A stretch of DNA of 40,848 nt from Desulfitobacterium_A sp035539115 (GTDB taxonomy: Bacteria > Bacillota > Desulfitobacteriia > Desulfitobacteriales > Desulfitobacteriaceae): positions 1-40,848 of the forward strand of contig NZ_DATLJA010000079.1 in assembly GCF_035539115.1 (NCBI RefSeq). The letters run 5' to 3'. How positions within the stretch are numbered: the stretch's first letter is position 1; every line of letters begins with the position of its first letter. A program made the translations under genes and the position numbers. Below, piece after piece: positions 1 through 7,655 of this stretch. The notes under the pieces were generated by a model. That model was not told the DNA's origin. It saw only the letters and a program-made list of their open reading frames with translations, and ran no database searches.

Positions 1-136
1 TTGGAAAATGACCTCTCCGAACTATTGATTTTACTGGGCTAAAGGGGTTCTGTTTTTGATTAGGGACTACAAAGATTTCTTGAAACCTGAAACCCGCTCC
101 CAGCTTGCATTGGTAATTTATGTCGCCAAACTTGGG
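1..136. repeat. Right-hand part of a small inverted-repeat (MITE-like) element
   Basis: The segment ends at 121-136 with TGTCGCCAAACTTGGG, the exact reverse complement of CCCAAGTTTGGCGACA at 40711-40726. An inner pair, GGGACTAC at 63-70 and GTAGTCCC near 40779-40786, is also inverted. Bases 1-59 are identical to 40790-40848. Joined through that overlap, the two pieces would make an element of about 215 bp with 16-bp perfect terminal inverted repeats and no room for a transposase. It interrupts the PAS gene read leftward from 449. I do not recognise the parent transposon family. Confidence 0.6.
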
Positions 137-449
137 ATAAAGGAAATGAACTTGCGACCACAAATATACCCAGCGAACTTAGATAGGCTTGCTTGCCGAA
201 ATAGGGCTGACTTGTCTGGAGTACTCCGATAACCGGAGCATCAGGTTCTATTTGATCCAGCCTTCGCCCTAAAACTTTCGCTACGGGTACTCCTAAAATT
301 CTTGCGTACGCCTCGTTTGCATAAACAATTGTCGTTTTAGAATCTATAACGATTACAACATCGTGAATGTTATCGAGAATTTTGAAAAGAACGTCACAAT
401 CCCATTGCGGGAAATCGCTGTTCGAAACAGCATGGCATGCGTTACGCAA
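60..449 (-). pseudogene. PAS-domain regulator, N-terminal fragment cut by the repeat element
   Basis: The reading frame starts at a TTG (447-449) with an AAGGGTGAG-type ribosome binding site just upstream. About 100 residues look like a PAS sensor domain: a motif like DNIHDVVIVIDSKTTIVYAN, then a conserved ILGVPVAKVLGR segment. PAS domains with this flavour usually sit at the N-terminus of sigma-54 activators or histidine kinases in these clostridia. The native frame is lost at about position 137, where the inverted-repeat element begins; the last 25 residues are read from the element and end at a stop at 60. No effector domain remains in the window. It lies downstream of the acyl-CoA ligase gene on the same strand, so it may have regulated that gene. 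Confidence 0.6.
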
Positions 450-592
450 TGTTGCTCACCCTTTTCCAATTCCTTTACGGAATCATCTGCCTACCCATTT
501 CTTAAGGTGTACTGCAACCGAGTACGTCCTCCATTCAGCCAACGGTACGCCCAGAAATACAATTCAGCAAGAAATGTGTTCTATAATCGCAA

Positions 593-2239
593 TTATTCCT
601 GATTGGCTGCGATGTCAGAGTGTGTTGTCTTTTGTAATTCTTCATCAATTAAAAAACGACGGAGAACCTTTCCTACGGCTGTTCGAGGTAAGCTCTCTCG
701 AATTTCAATCTTTTTCGGAACCTTATAGGCTGCAAGTTTCTGTTTGAGAAAAGTTAAAAGTTCCGCTTCTGTGACCTGCGCATCCTCTTTTAAAACGACA
801 TAGGCTTTGACGAATTCTCCCCAATAAGAATCCGGAATCCCAGCACAGACGGCTTCTTTAACTGCAGAATGTTCATAAAGAGACTCTTCAATATCTCGGG
901 GATAGACATTATACCCACCGGAAATGATCATATCTTTTTTTCGATCAACAATATAGAAGAATCCATCTTCATCCATCCGAGCAATATCCCCGGTGTAGAG
1001 CCACCCATCTCTCAGAACAGCAAGAGTTTCTGTAGGTTTCTGCCAGTACTCTCTCATAACTTGATCGCCCGATACAGCGAGTTCCCCGATTTCACCAGGA
1101 ACTAACGTTTTTTGCCCGGTTGCTAAGTCGACGATTTTAGCATCGGTGTTCGGCCCGGGAACACCGATTGATCCCACCCGAGCATGATCGACCGGATTTA
1201 GGTGAGTTGCGGGTGAAGCTTCGGAGAGACCATACGCCTCGATTAAACGTCCCCCAGTTAATTCTCCAAAACGATTGGCAACCTCTACCGGAAGGGGTGC
1301 AGAACCACTGACACAGACTTTAATGGAGGAAACATTATATTCTTTAACCCGGGGATGGTTAATGATGGCAACATACATCGTGGGTGCACCTGGGAAAATC
1401 GTCGGCGCATAATCGTTTATATGTTGGAGTACGACATCAATGTCGAATTTCGACAAGATAACCATAGCTCCCCCAGAAACCATCGCCAAATTCATACAGG
1501 CAGATAAGGAATAAATATGGAATAGAGGCAACGCCGTGAGGATTCTTTCCTGTCCCTCTTCTCCTTGAAGCCATTCTTTGATCTGCAGGGCGTTTGCTAA
1601 TAGATTGCGATGCGTTAAAACCACACCCTTAGAAGTGCCCGTCGTCCCTCCGGTATATTGCAAAACAGCAATTTCTGTGTCCGCCGGAATATTAGGTAAG
1701 GGTAAGTCCATTCGATCCAAAGACGAATCGTTAAGAAGAGCGTCGAGATTCAATAATTTTTCAGAGATGGGAATTTCAAGGTTTGCCAATGGATCAACTG
1801 CGATCAGTTGAAGATTTGTTTCCCCCTGAATGGCAAGGACCCGCTGAAGTAACGGAGGAATGGTGATAATCCCGATCGCGCCGGCATCGTTAAGTTGAGC
1901 TTTAAGTTCGGATTCAACATACATAGGGTTCGTCTGAACCACGACTGCTCCCAAACGCATACAGGCGTAAAAACTAATAACCCAAAGTGCACTATTCGGC
2001 ATATAGATAGAGATTCTGTCTCCGGATTTTACGCCTCGATAAGAAAGAGCTCGAGCCATGCGTTCGACCGCTTCATCCATTTGACGATAAGACCAGGATC
2101 GTCCTTGAAATAATAGTGCAGGGTGCTCTGAAAATCGCTCAACTGTTTGCTTAAACATCTCGAGTAAAGTGATATTCGGTATTTCCAAAGTCGCACGCAC
2201 ACCTGGCTCATAAGAGCTCAACCACGGTTTCTCCCTCAT
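593..2239 (-). CDS. Long-chain acyl-CoA synthetase (AMP-forming ligase)
   Basis: A 548-residue member of the ANL adenylating superfamily, near the usual length. It activates a fatty acid with ATP to an acyl-adenylate and then to acyl-CoA, in the cytosol. Visible motifs in order: the AMP-binding P-loop YTGGTTGTSKG at about 195-205, YGLSEASP near 336, the GWLYTGDIA segment near 420 followed by the hinge DRKKDMI, and the C-terminal lysine motif AVGKVLRR near 526. The ATG at 2239 follows a strong GGAGGAGA site. The gene stands alone ahead of the PAS fragment. Substrate chain length cannot be read from sequence; FadD/LcfA-like is likely because of the beta-oxidation genes elsewhere in the window. 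Confidence 0.9.
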   Translation of the reverse strand: MREKPWLSSYEPGVRATLEIPNITLLEMFKQTVERFSEHPALLFQGRSWSYRQMDEAVERMARALSYRGVKSGDRISIYMPNSALWVISFYACMRLGAVVVQTNPMYVESELKAQLNDAGAIGIITIPPLLQRVLAIQGETNLQLIAVDPLANLEIPISEKLLNLDALLNDSSLDRMDLPLPNIPADTEIAVLQYTGGTTGTSKGVVLTHRNLLANALQIKEWLQGEEGQERILTALPLFHIYSLSACMNLAMVSGGAMVILSKFDIDVVLQHINDYAPTIFPGAPTMYVAIINHPRVKEYNVSSIKVCVSGSAPLPVEVANRFGELTGGRLIEAYGLSEASPATHLNPVDHARVGSIGVPGPNTDAKIVDLATGQKTLVPGEIGELAVSGDQVMREYWQKPTETLAVLRDGWLYTGDIARMDEDGFFYIVDRKKDMIISGGYNVYPRDIEESLYEHSAVKEAVCAGIPDSYWGEFVKAYVVLKEDAQVTEAELLTFLKQKLAAYKVPKKIEIRESLPRTAVGKVLRRFLIDEELQKTTHSDIAANQE

Positions 2240-2283
2240 TTCCCTCTCCTCCTATTCTTCTTATGCTCAGCAACTTCTTAAAA

Positions 2284-2316
2284 TATTATGATGGAGGAGA
2301 TTATTATATCATAATA
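2284..2316. promoter_or_regulatory. Inverted repeat upstream of acyl-CoA ligase, possible operator
   Basis: TATTATGAT (2284-2292) and ATCATAATA (2308-2316) form a perfect 9-bp inverted repeat with a 15-bp spacer in the short region ahead of the ligase start at 2239. With one mismatch the arms extend to about 12 bp. Its position fits an operator for a repressor of fatty-acid genes, but AT-rich symmetry can arise by chance. Confidence 0.3.
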
Positions 2317-2384
2317 ATTCTGAATATTTAATAAATTCATCCTGAACAGCCGTCTTGCTCTCTTAGATGGTGATCTGAATTCTT

Positions 2385-3194
2385 TCAAAGGGCGATTTTC
2401 TGCCTTGAATCGTTTAAGATAGAGTGAATTACGTTCAGGGAGGACCATTCTCCTCCACTAAAGAATGTGATTGAAGGGGTTTTGGGGAAGATTCTACGCC
2501 TTATTTCCCGTGGGGAATAGCCTTTGTTCGATAACTGCAGAACCTTTCCACTTAGTTCTTCCAGGTTCTGGAGCTTTTGTTGGATTTGATGATATCCGTT
2601 GGTAATAACTCCGGAATGAGAGCAATAAACTGTTTGGAAGTCTTCTTGTAAAACATCGCGGAGAGATTGAATGATCTGTGGGATGTTTTCACCGGATAGT
2701 GTCAAACGGGTCTTCGGATGAACAAAGAGATCTCCTGTAAACAAGCGTCCTTCGTGTTGATCCAGAAAAACAACATGATCAGGCGTATGACCCGGCGCAG
2801 AAATAACTTTGAGGTGGAGATTCTCACTTTCTATAAATTCCGGAAGAGGACGCGCTGAAAAACCGGCTCTCTTACCCCAGAAAAGTTGTCGGTAGAACGG
2901 AATCTTTCCATCTTGCGCACAGATTTCAAGGGCTTTCGATTGAAGATAGACTGGTAGTGAAAATTGACGCGCTAAATAAGCGGTATTTCCGGTGTGATCT
3001 TCGTGAAAATGAGTATGAACGATTTTTTTCGGGAGGACCTTTTCACAGAATTCGCTAACTTGTTGTTCTTGGCAATGAGGTCCAGTATCAATAAGAATTC
3101 CATCGATGATATAGACATAGAGATTGAGATTAGTCCCGAAACGATTAACTGGCTGGTTAAAAATCCAAACGTCCTGCTCCTGTCGGATTGTCAT
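2385..3194 (-). CDS. Metallo-beta-lactamase-fold hydrolase
   Basis: A 269-residue protein with the metal-binding signature HTHFHEDH at about 60-67 (the HxHxDH motif), followed by APGHTPDHVVF and GDLFV, which supply the remaining ligands. Such enzymes use two metal ions to hydrolyse thioesters, lactones or phosphoesters, commonly as glyoxalase II-like or acyl-CoA thioesterase-like proteins. The ATG at 3192-3194 follows an AGGAGTG site. It sits directly upstream of the acyl-CoA ligase on the same strand with a 145-bp gap, so a role in thioester metabolism is plausible but not shown. The exact substrate is unknown. Confidence 0.85.
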   Translation of the reverse strand: MTIRQEQDVWIFNQPVNRFGTNLNLYVYIIDGILIDTGPHCQEQQVSEFCEKVLPKKIVHTHFHEDHTGNTAYLARQFSLPVYLQSKALEICAQDGKIPFYRQLFWGKRAGFSARPLPEFIESENLHLKVISAPGHTPDHVVFLDQHEGRLFTGDLFVHPKTRLTLSGENIPQIIQSLRDVLQEDFQTVYCSHSGVITNGYHQIQQKLQNLEELSGKVLQLSNKGYSPREIRRRIFPKTPSITFFSGGEWSSLNVIHSILNDSRQKIAL

Positions 3195-3289
3195 GAATTT
3201 TCACTCCTAAATATCGGATAATCGCCCAACTATTATTCTGATTTGTGTAATCAATGTAATATACAGCTTGCCCCATGTCAATCGATAAA

Positions 3290-3345
3290 ATATAACAAAA
3301 ATACCCTACAGAATAGACTTTTTTAACTGTCTACTCTATAGGGTA
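3290..3345 (-). terminator. Rho-independent terminator after the DUF364 gene
   Basis: Arms at about 3302-3318 and 3329-3345 pair with two mismatches (TACCCTACAGAATAGAC against GTCTACTCTATAGGGTA). On the minus strand the stem is followed by TATTTTTGTTATATTTT. It starts 16 bases after the stop of the DUF364 gene. Confidence 0.75.
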
Positions 3346-3360
3346 CACTTTAAATCTCCT

Positions 3361-4119
3361 TCAGGTTTTTTTGAAGTTCACCTTTTGACCTGCGGTAAAT
3401 ATTTTCACTCTTTCGGCACCGGCTACGATTCTAAAAGCACGGAGATTATCTTTAATGATGAATCCTGAGAGATCTCCAATCCCATAATCAAAAAGCGGAG
3501 GAGCCAAAGGAGTTCCTGGGCCGACTAGGGTAATTTGTTGGGCATTTTTCGACAGTTCGAGCAAGCGGGGTAAGCTCTTATCTACGATGCAGGAACTGGT
3601 CAGATACACATAATCACATTCGGGAAGTAGGTACTCACTGGCTGATATCGGATAGTCGCCTTCCTCAGGATTCGATTCAATAATCACTAAGTCGCAGATC
3701 GGCTCAAGCAAACGGTCAAGGTACGGGAAATGTCCGAGAACCGCAACTTTTTTACCTCTAACTTCATTTTGCGACATAATAAACGGATCAAACATTCTGT
3801 CCTCTACCCGCTTGGCCTCCGAAAACTGCACCCCATTTTCTCTGGCAACCTGGGGATTATTGTAATAGGCATTAATGGCGGCAAGTCCCACTGTCGCTTC
3901 GATGAAGTTCCACGACTTTACACAGGTTGCAACCTCCCGCAACGGCGTTCCAATCAGATTTTTTGTCAATATGGGCATTCTCGTTTCGATAAGACGAATT
4001 CCGGCAATTCCCGAACCATTCCCACTGCGGACATAAGCATGCGGGTATCCACAGATAAGCTCATCGGTCATAAAGTTTTCCGGGATTCCGTTAATCAAAT
4101 CATCATATATCTCCCACAT
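3361..4119 (-). CDS. DUF364/DUF4213 protein, putative heavy-metal chelation family
   Basis: A 252-residue protein with an N-terminal DUF4213-like enolase-type domain and a C-terminal Rossmann-like DUF364 domain (from about 125: KKVAVLGHFPYLDRL, later YVYLTSSCIVDKSLPRLLEL and LVGPGTPLAPPLF). A Desulfitobacterium member of this family has a known structure, and a role in metal or small-molecule chelation was proposed from its active-site cleft; no reaction is established. The ATG follows a GAGGAG site. It is the last gene of a three-gene operon, 40 bp behind the ABC ATPase, which suggests that all three act on one metal or cofactor. Confidence 0.8.
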   Translation of the reverse strand: MWEIYDDLINGIPENFMTDELICGYPHAYVRSGNGSGIAGIRLIETRMPILTKNLIGTPLREVATCVKSWNFIEATVGLAAINAYYNNPQVARENGVQFSEAKRVEDRMFDPFIMSQNEVRGKKVAVLGHFPYLDRLLEPICDLVIIESNPEEGDYPISASEYLLPECDYVYLTSSCIVDKSLPRLLELSKNAQQITLVGPGTPLAPPLFDYGIGDLSGFIIKDNLRAFRIVAGAERVKIFTAGQKVNFKKT

Positions 4120-4159
4120 AACATATACTCCTCATATCATCAATTTTCTAAACTCTTTT

Positions 4160-5182
4160 TTACGACTCCAATAGATCTTCGGTTATCTGCTCCCCGGCAC
4201 GCAGGCGGTTACGAAGCCTTCGAAGCGTATTGTCAAGCTTTTCTAGGCCAACTAAGCTTTGCTTTTCCGCCTTCGAAGTCTCGATAACCCGAGCTATCCC
4301 CCCATTTTTAATTACAATGCGTTTATCCGCACTGAGCGCCAGTAAAGGATCATGAGTGGAAACGAGGATAATCTTTTCCCTTCTGGACAAGATCTCAATG
4401 GCCTGCCTACGGTCAATTCCCGCATTTTCAATCTCATCAATCAGAACGATGGGGGAGTCGCTCATAAATGCCGTGTCCGCTATCATCAGCGCTCGGGATT
4501 GTCCTCCGCTGAGCTGGGTCACTTTTGTATCCTCTAAAAATTTTTCTCCTGCCAGCTCATTGGCACAGCGAAAACACTTCGCCACGACTTCGACGGTATT
4601 GAGCGTCAATCGGCTTTGAGCGTGCATCTCTAGAAATTCGCGAACCGTCAAATCCATGACAAAATTCATATTTTGGGAAAGCTGAGCCACCAATTTGCCG
4701 TCCATCTCAAACCGCTGCAGATCATCAAGTTCCTCCCCATTGACGAGTATTTTTCGGCCAGTAGGGGTATCTCCCTGAGCAAGACATTCAATATCACTGA
4801 GCAATCTGCTCTTGCCTGACCCTGTAGGTCCCACAATACTAATGATTTCTCCAGAGGTAAGGGTAAGAGTGATGTTTTCCGGTTCCTTGGATTTGTTAAA
4901 ACCACCCATAATCGTAAGGGCTGAAACGGTGCTCGAAGAAGCTTCAGTTTGGGTAAATGTCTCAAGAAATTCACAAAAGTTGAGTAGCACTCCCAATCGG
5001 TCTGTTCCAAATTCGGCGAGAGTATCATCATCGACTTCCTCCAGAGCCAAAGGCAGTGGTAGCTTTTGAGAAAGGTGATCTAAACGCAAATTAGCCAGAA
5101 AATCTCCGGCTATTGGGTATTCCTGTAATATCTCTCCAAGTCTTTTGCTATTGGCAAGGGTCATAAAATCGTTCACCGTCAT
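4160..5182 (-). CDS. Soluble ABC-type ATPase with N-terminal DUF1858-like domain
   Basis: The chosen start ATG (5180-5182) overlaps the TGA of the upstream GTPase gene as ATGA, giving 340 residues; a longer frame to 5254 would overlap the upstream gene by 76 bases. Residues 1-75 resemble the small DUF1858 helical domain. The nucleotide-binding domain has Walker A GPTGSGKS (118-125), signature LSGGQ (224-228), Walker B IVLIDE (245-250) and the switch histidine in STHD (about 277). A CFRC pair (203-206) could bind metal. No membrane protein is encoded nearby, so it is probably not a transporter but a stand-alone ATPase working with the GTPase and DUF364 protein. Function otherwise unknown. Confidence 0.8.
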   Translation of the reverse strand: MTVNDFMTLANSKRLGEILQEYPIAGDFLANLRLDHLSQKLPLPLALEEVDDDTLAEFGTDRLGVLLNFCEFLETFTQTEASSSTVSALTIMGGFNKSKEPENITLTLTSGEIISIVGPTGSGKSRLLSDIECLAQGDTPTGRKILVNGEELDDLQRFEMDGKLVAQLSQNMNFVMDLTVREFLEMHAQSRLTLNTVEVVAKCFRCANELAGEKFLEDTKVTQLSGGQSRALMIADTAFMSDSPIVLIDEIENAGIDRRQAIEILSRREKIILVSTHDPLLALSADKRIVIKNGGIARVIETSKAEKQSLVGLEKLDNTLRRLRNRLRAGEQITEDLLES

Positions 5183-5871
5183 ATTTTCTTGAGCTCCATT
5201 TTCTTCATCATGCCCATTTGGTACGACTCTCCTATTTTTGTTTCTCCTGTGCAATAGGAACAGACCGCTGCTGGGGTTGTGAACCGTAGTTTCATATCTC
5301 TTAGGGTCTGGATCTCGTGAGCTGCTTGCAAATATTTTGCGAGCATAAAGGCACCCTGTCCTGTAATACCATTGACAAAAACAATCTTTGCTAAGGAATT
5401 TACCTGTTTAATATTAAAGGCAAATACTTCCCGCTCCGCCTGGGAAACGATATCTCCCTTGGTTACGACGACAATATCGGCCAATTTCAGCATAGGTCCT
5501 ATTTTGCGTGGAGTCTTTACTCCCGATAGATTGTCGATCACACAGACGGAAAGTATTCCATTAATGTAGGGAGAGCAACGGTTACAAAGCCCGGCGCTTT
5601 CAGTAATGAGCATCTCCAAGCCTGATTGCACGCCCCATTGAACAACGTCCTCAATATTACTGACGAAATAATGGTCTGGACATATTTTCCCCGAAAATCC
5701 GGTCTGAACAGGAATAACCGCTTCCTCATAGCGCTGATTATCAAAGGAAGTGAGACAATCAAATTTGACCACGCCTACACGGTTCTTAGAACTATTCATA
5801 CTTTCAATAAGCTTTAATATTATCGAGGTCTTCCCCGAAGAGGGCGGCCCAGCTACAGTTACAAGCTTCAT
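5179..5871 (-). CDS. P-loop GTPase related to HypB/CobW-type metallochaperones
   Basis: A 230-residue protein beginning with the P-loop GPPSSGKTS (8-16). It then shows VGVVKFD, an ESAGLCNRCSPY segment, a DNLSG segment and VVTKGDIV, which fits the NKxD-type base-recognition region. The CNRC and a later CSYC pair are candidate metal-binding cysteines. HypB, UreG and CobW family members hydrolyse GTP to load nickel, cobalt or other metals into enzymes. Start ATG with an AAAGGAAAC site. First gene of the operon GTPase, ABC ATPase, DUF364 protein, translationally coupled to the second by an ATGA overlap. The metal and client enzyme cannot be inferred from the window. Confidence 0.75.
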   Translation of the reverse strand: MKLVTVAGPPSSGKTSIILKLIESMNSSKNRVGVVKFDCLTSFDNQRYEEAVIPVQTGFSGKICPDHYFVSNIEDVVQWGVQSGLEMLITESAGLCNRCSPYINGILSVCVIDNLSGVKTPRKIGPMLKLADIVVVTKGDIVSQAEREVFAFNIKQVNSLAKIVFVNGITGQGAFMLAKYLQAAHEIQTLRDMKLRFTTPAAVCSYCTGETKIGESYQMGMMKKMELKKI

Positions 5872-5965
5872 AGCAGGTTTCCTTTCTAATTTTCAGTCAT
5901 TATTTAAATTCTCTCCAGAATTAAATACATACCTTATAGTATAGCATGATATAAGTCGAAATAAG

Positions 5966-5990
5966 CCAAAAAATTGGGATAGACCCAATC
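5966..5990 (-). terminator. Rho-independent terminator after the serpin gene
   Basis: On the minus strand ATTGGG, loop TCTAT, CCCAAT is followed at once by TTTTTT (plus-strand 5967-5989). It lies 77 bases beyond the serpin stop codon. Confidence 0.7.
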
Positions 5991-6065
5991 CTCAAAAAAG
6001 GCTCATTATCAGGGCAATACGATACGTGACCATTTCTCAACGTCCAAAAAGGATTATTCAGAAGA

Positions 6066-7352
6066 TCAAGTCTGAGAAGGCTTTGGATTCTCCATGATGC
6101 CCAGGAAAAGTGGCAAACCTGTCTGAAGATCCATGATCCCGTAAAGGAAAGGCCGGTCAAAAATCAGCTTTCTAGCAGTCACTGGCATCCCACTCTTCGT
6201 CATTTCAACGGAGGTCACCGCTGCAGCTTCTGTGCCTTTTTCATCGACTCGCAAAAAGGACTTGTGTTTAACCTCGCTGATATACAGATCCTTCGTTTGC
6301 TTTTCAGTCATCTGTGAAAAATCAGCGTACTTTGGATCGAAGGCAATCTGCATGCCCAGGTGGGAGAGCTCATCGCGAAGGCTGTCTTCATAGCTCGTCT
6401 CAAACTTCGGCAGAGCGAGTTGGACGGTAGAATTCGTCTTTTGCACCATCAACCCGGCTATATCTTCCAACATTGTCGTCCGATCTCGCTTAGCGAGCCA
6501 TTCACGCGGGGTCGTCTGCTCCTCCGGTAACAAGGCAAAGAAGGCATAATGTTCATCTTCATACGGCAGGGATACGCCAGTGGCGCCAGAACCTGAAAAA
6601 TATGACATCTTGCCGATCTGGTGCATAAATTCAGTCTCGATGGTACCGTTCGGGGTATTGAACGTCTGCTTGCGAGTATCAATTTTAGCAAATGGAGTTT
6701 GCCAGTCGGACTTGAAATAGATCGCATTAATAAGGTACATCACTACATCGGGCTCGATTGAATCCACGATCTTGTCGATATTTCCGTGGGTAGATTTCTT
6801 AACCCAATCATTGATCAGAGACGGTGTATTTTTATCTTTGAAATCGAGTTGCCGTACCTCTGCCGCATAAAAGTCTGCGTTGCGCTGCAGGAAAGGTTTG
6901 AACGGTGTGAAATTCTGACCAAACCAGATTGAATTCGCAATTGTGAGGGTTGTCTTGCCCTTCGTATTGCTCAGTTGGTCCATCCAATCGCGGCAGGCTT
7001 GATTGATTTGGTCCACAGTTATCCCCTGATCAGCCAGCACTTTCAACATCGCTGTCTTTGTCTCACCATCGGCGCCATTGAGAGTCATCGCTAAGGCTAG
7101 ATAAACTGAAGCGGGTGAAATCAGAACATTACCCTGATGACCAGCTGATGCTTTGTATAAATCTGCTGAAAAACGGTTGATCGCTTTACGGGTGGCTTCA
7201 TCCGGCAGATTCTGCACTGCCGGTCTTTCTGCAGCGTGGACTTCAGCCATCAGGTCTGTCACTTTTTCGGTTCTACTCGTCAATATGCAGCCGGATAATG
7301 ATAACGACAGGCTAACGAGTGCAATCAAAAAGAGAGAAAATCTGCGCTTCAT
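6066..7352 (-). CDS. Serpin-family protease inhibitor, lipoprotein
   Basis: About 428 residues. The N-terminus is a lipoprotein signal (basic MKRR, a hydrophobic stretch, then the lipobox LSGC with lipidation at the Cys near residue 22), placing the protein on the outer face of the cell membrane. The rest is a full-length serpin. The hinge of the reactive loop reads EKGTEAAAVTS near 371-381, with small residues as in inhibitory serpins, and RPFLYGI follows near the end. Aligned by eye to alpha-1-antitrypsin, P1 would fall at Ser in TKSGM, but the loop is slightly longer, so P1 is uncertain. The ATG at 7352 is preferred over a GTG at 7355 for spacing to AAAGGAGG. Likely inhibits an extracellular serine or cysteine protease. 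Confidence 0.9.
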   Translation of the reverse strand: MKRRFSLFLIALVSLSLSLSGCILTSRTEKVTDLMAEVHAAERPAVQNLPDEATRKAINRFSADLYKASAGHQGNVLISPASVYLALAMTLNGADGETKTAMLKVLADQGITVDQINQACRDWMDQLSNTKGKTTLTIANSIWFGQNFTPFKPFLQRNADFYAAEVRQLDFKDKNTPSLINDWVKKSTHGNIDKIVDSIEPDVVMYLINAIYFKSDWQTPFAKIDTRKQTFNTPNGTIETEFMHQIGKMSYFSGSGATGVSLPYEDEHYAFFALLPEEQTTPREWLAKRDRTTMLEDIAGLMVQKTNSTVQLALPKFETSYEDSLRDELSHLGMQIAFDPKYADFSQMTEKQTKDLYISEVKHKSFLRVDEKGTEAAAVTSVEMTKSGMPVTARKLIFDRPFLYGIMDLQTGLPLFLGIMENPKPSQT

Positions 7353-7510
7353 CACAATACCTCCTTTAGATTATTATCCAAGTATCAATAAAGTATCAAA
7401 AATGTTTGCGCTACTGCACCCAACCGTAATCGAGGTCTTTCCTTACATTTCTTCACACTTAACAGATATCCTGCAGAGGACGTTGCGTATATCCACTAAT
7501 ACAGAGATAG

Positions 7511-7541
7511 AAAAAGCAGCCGGATCTACCGACTGCTTTTA
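7511..7541 (-). terminator. Terminator hairpin downstream of jetC
   Basis: AAAAGCAGCCGG, loop ATCTA, CCGACTGCTTTT forms a stem with one mismatch flanked by A and T runs, so it could work on either strand. It lies about 115 bases after the jetC stop. The rest of the 300-bp gap 7356-7655 holds the serpin ribosome binding site and promoter region and no gene that I can support. Confidence 0.6.
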
Positions 7542-7655
7542 AGATTATCCGAGGACTATCTTGGGACTACTTCCGCTACATTGTCTAGGCACGCTCCACC
7601 CGAAGGGATAAGTCTTTCAAAATTCTTATATTAAGTAAGATAACAGAAGAAAGAG

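Noticed and set aside
5183..5254. The longer start of the ABC ATPase frame
   Set aside because: It would overlap the GTPase gene by 76 bases; the ATGA overlap at 5179-5182 gives a coupled start with a normal N-terminus.
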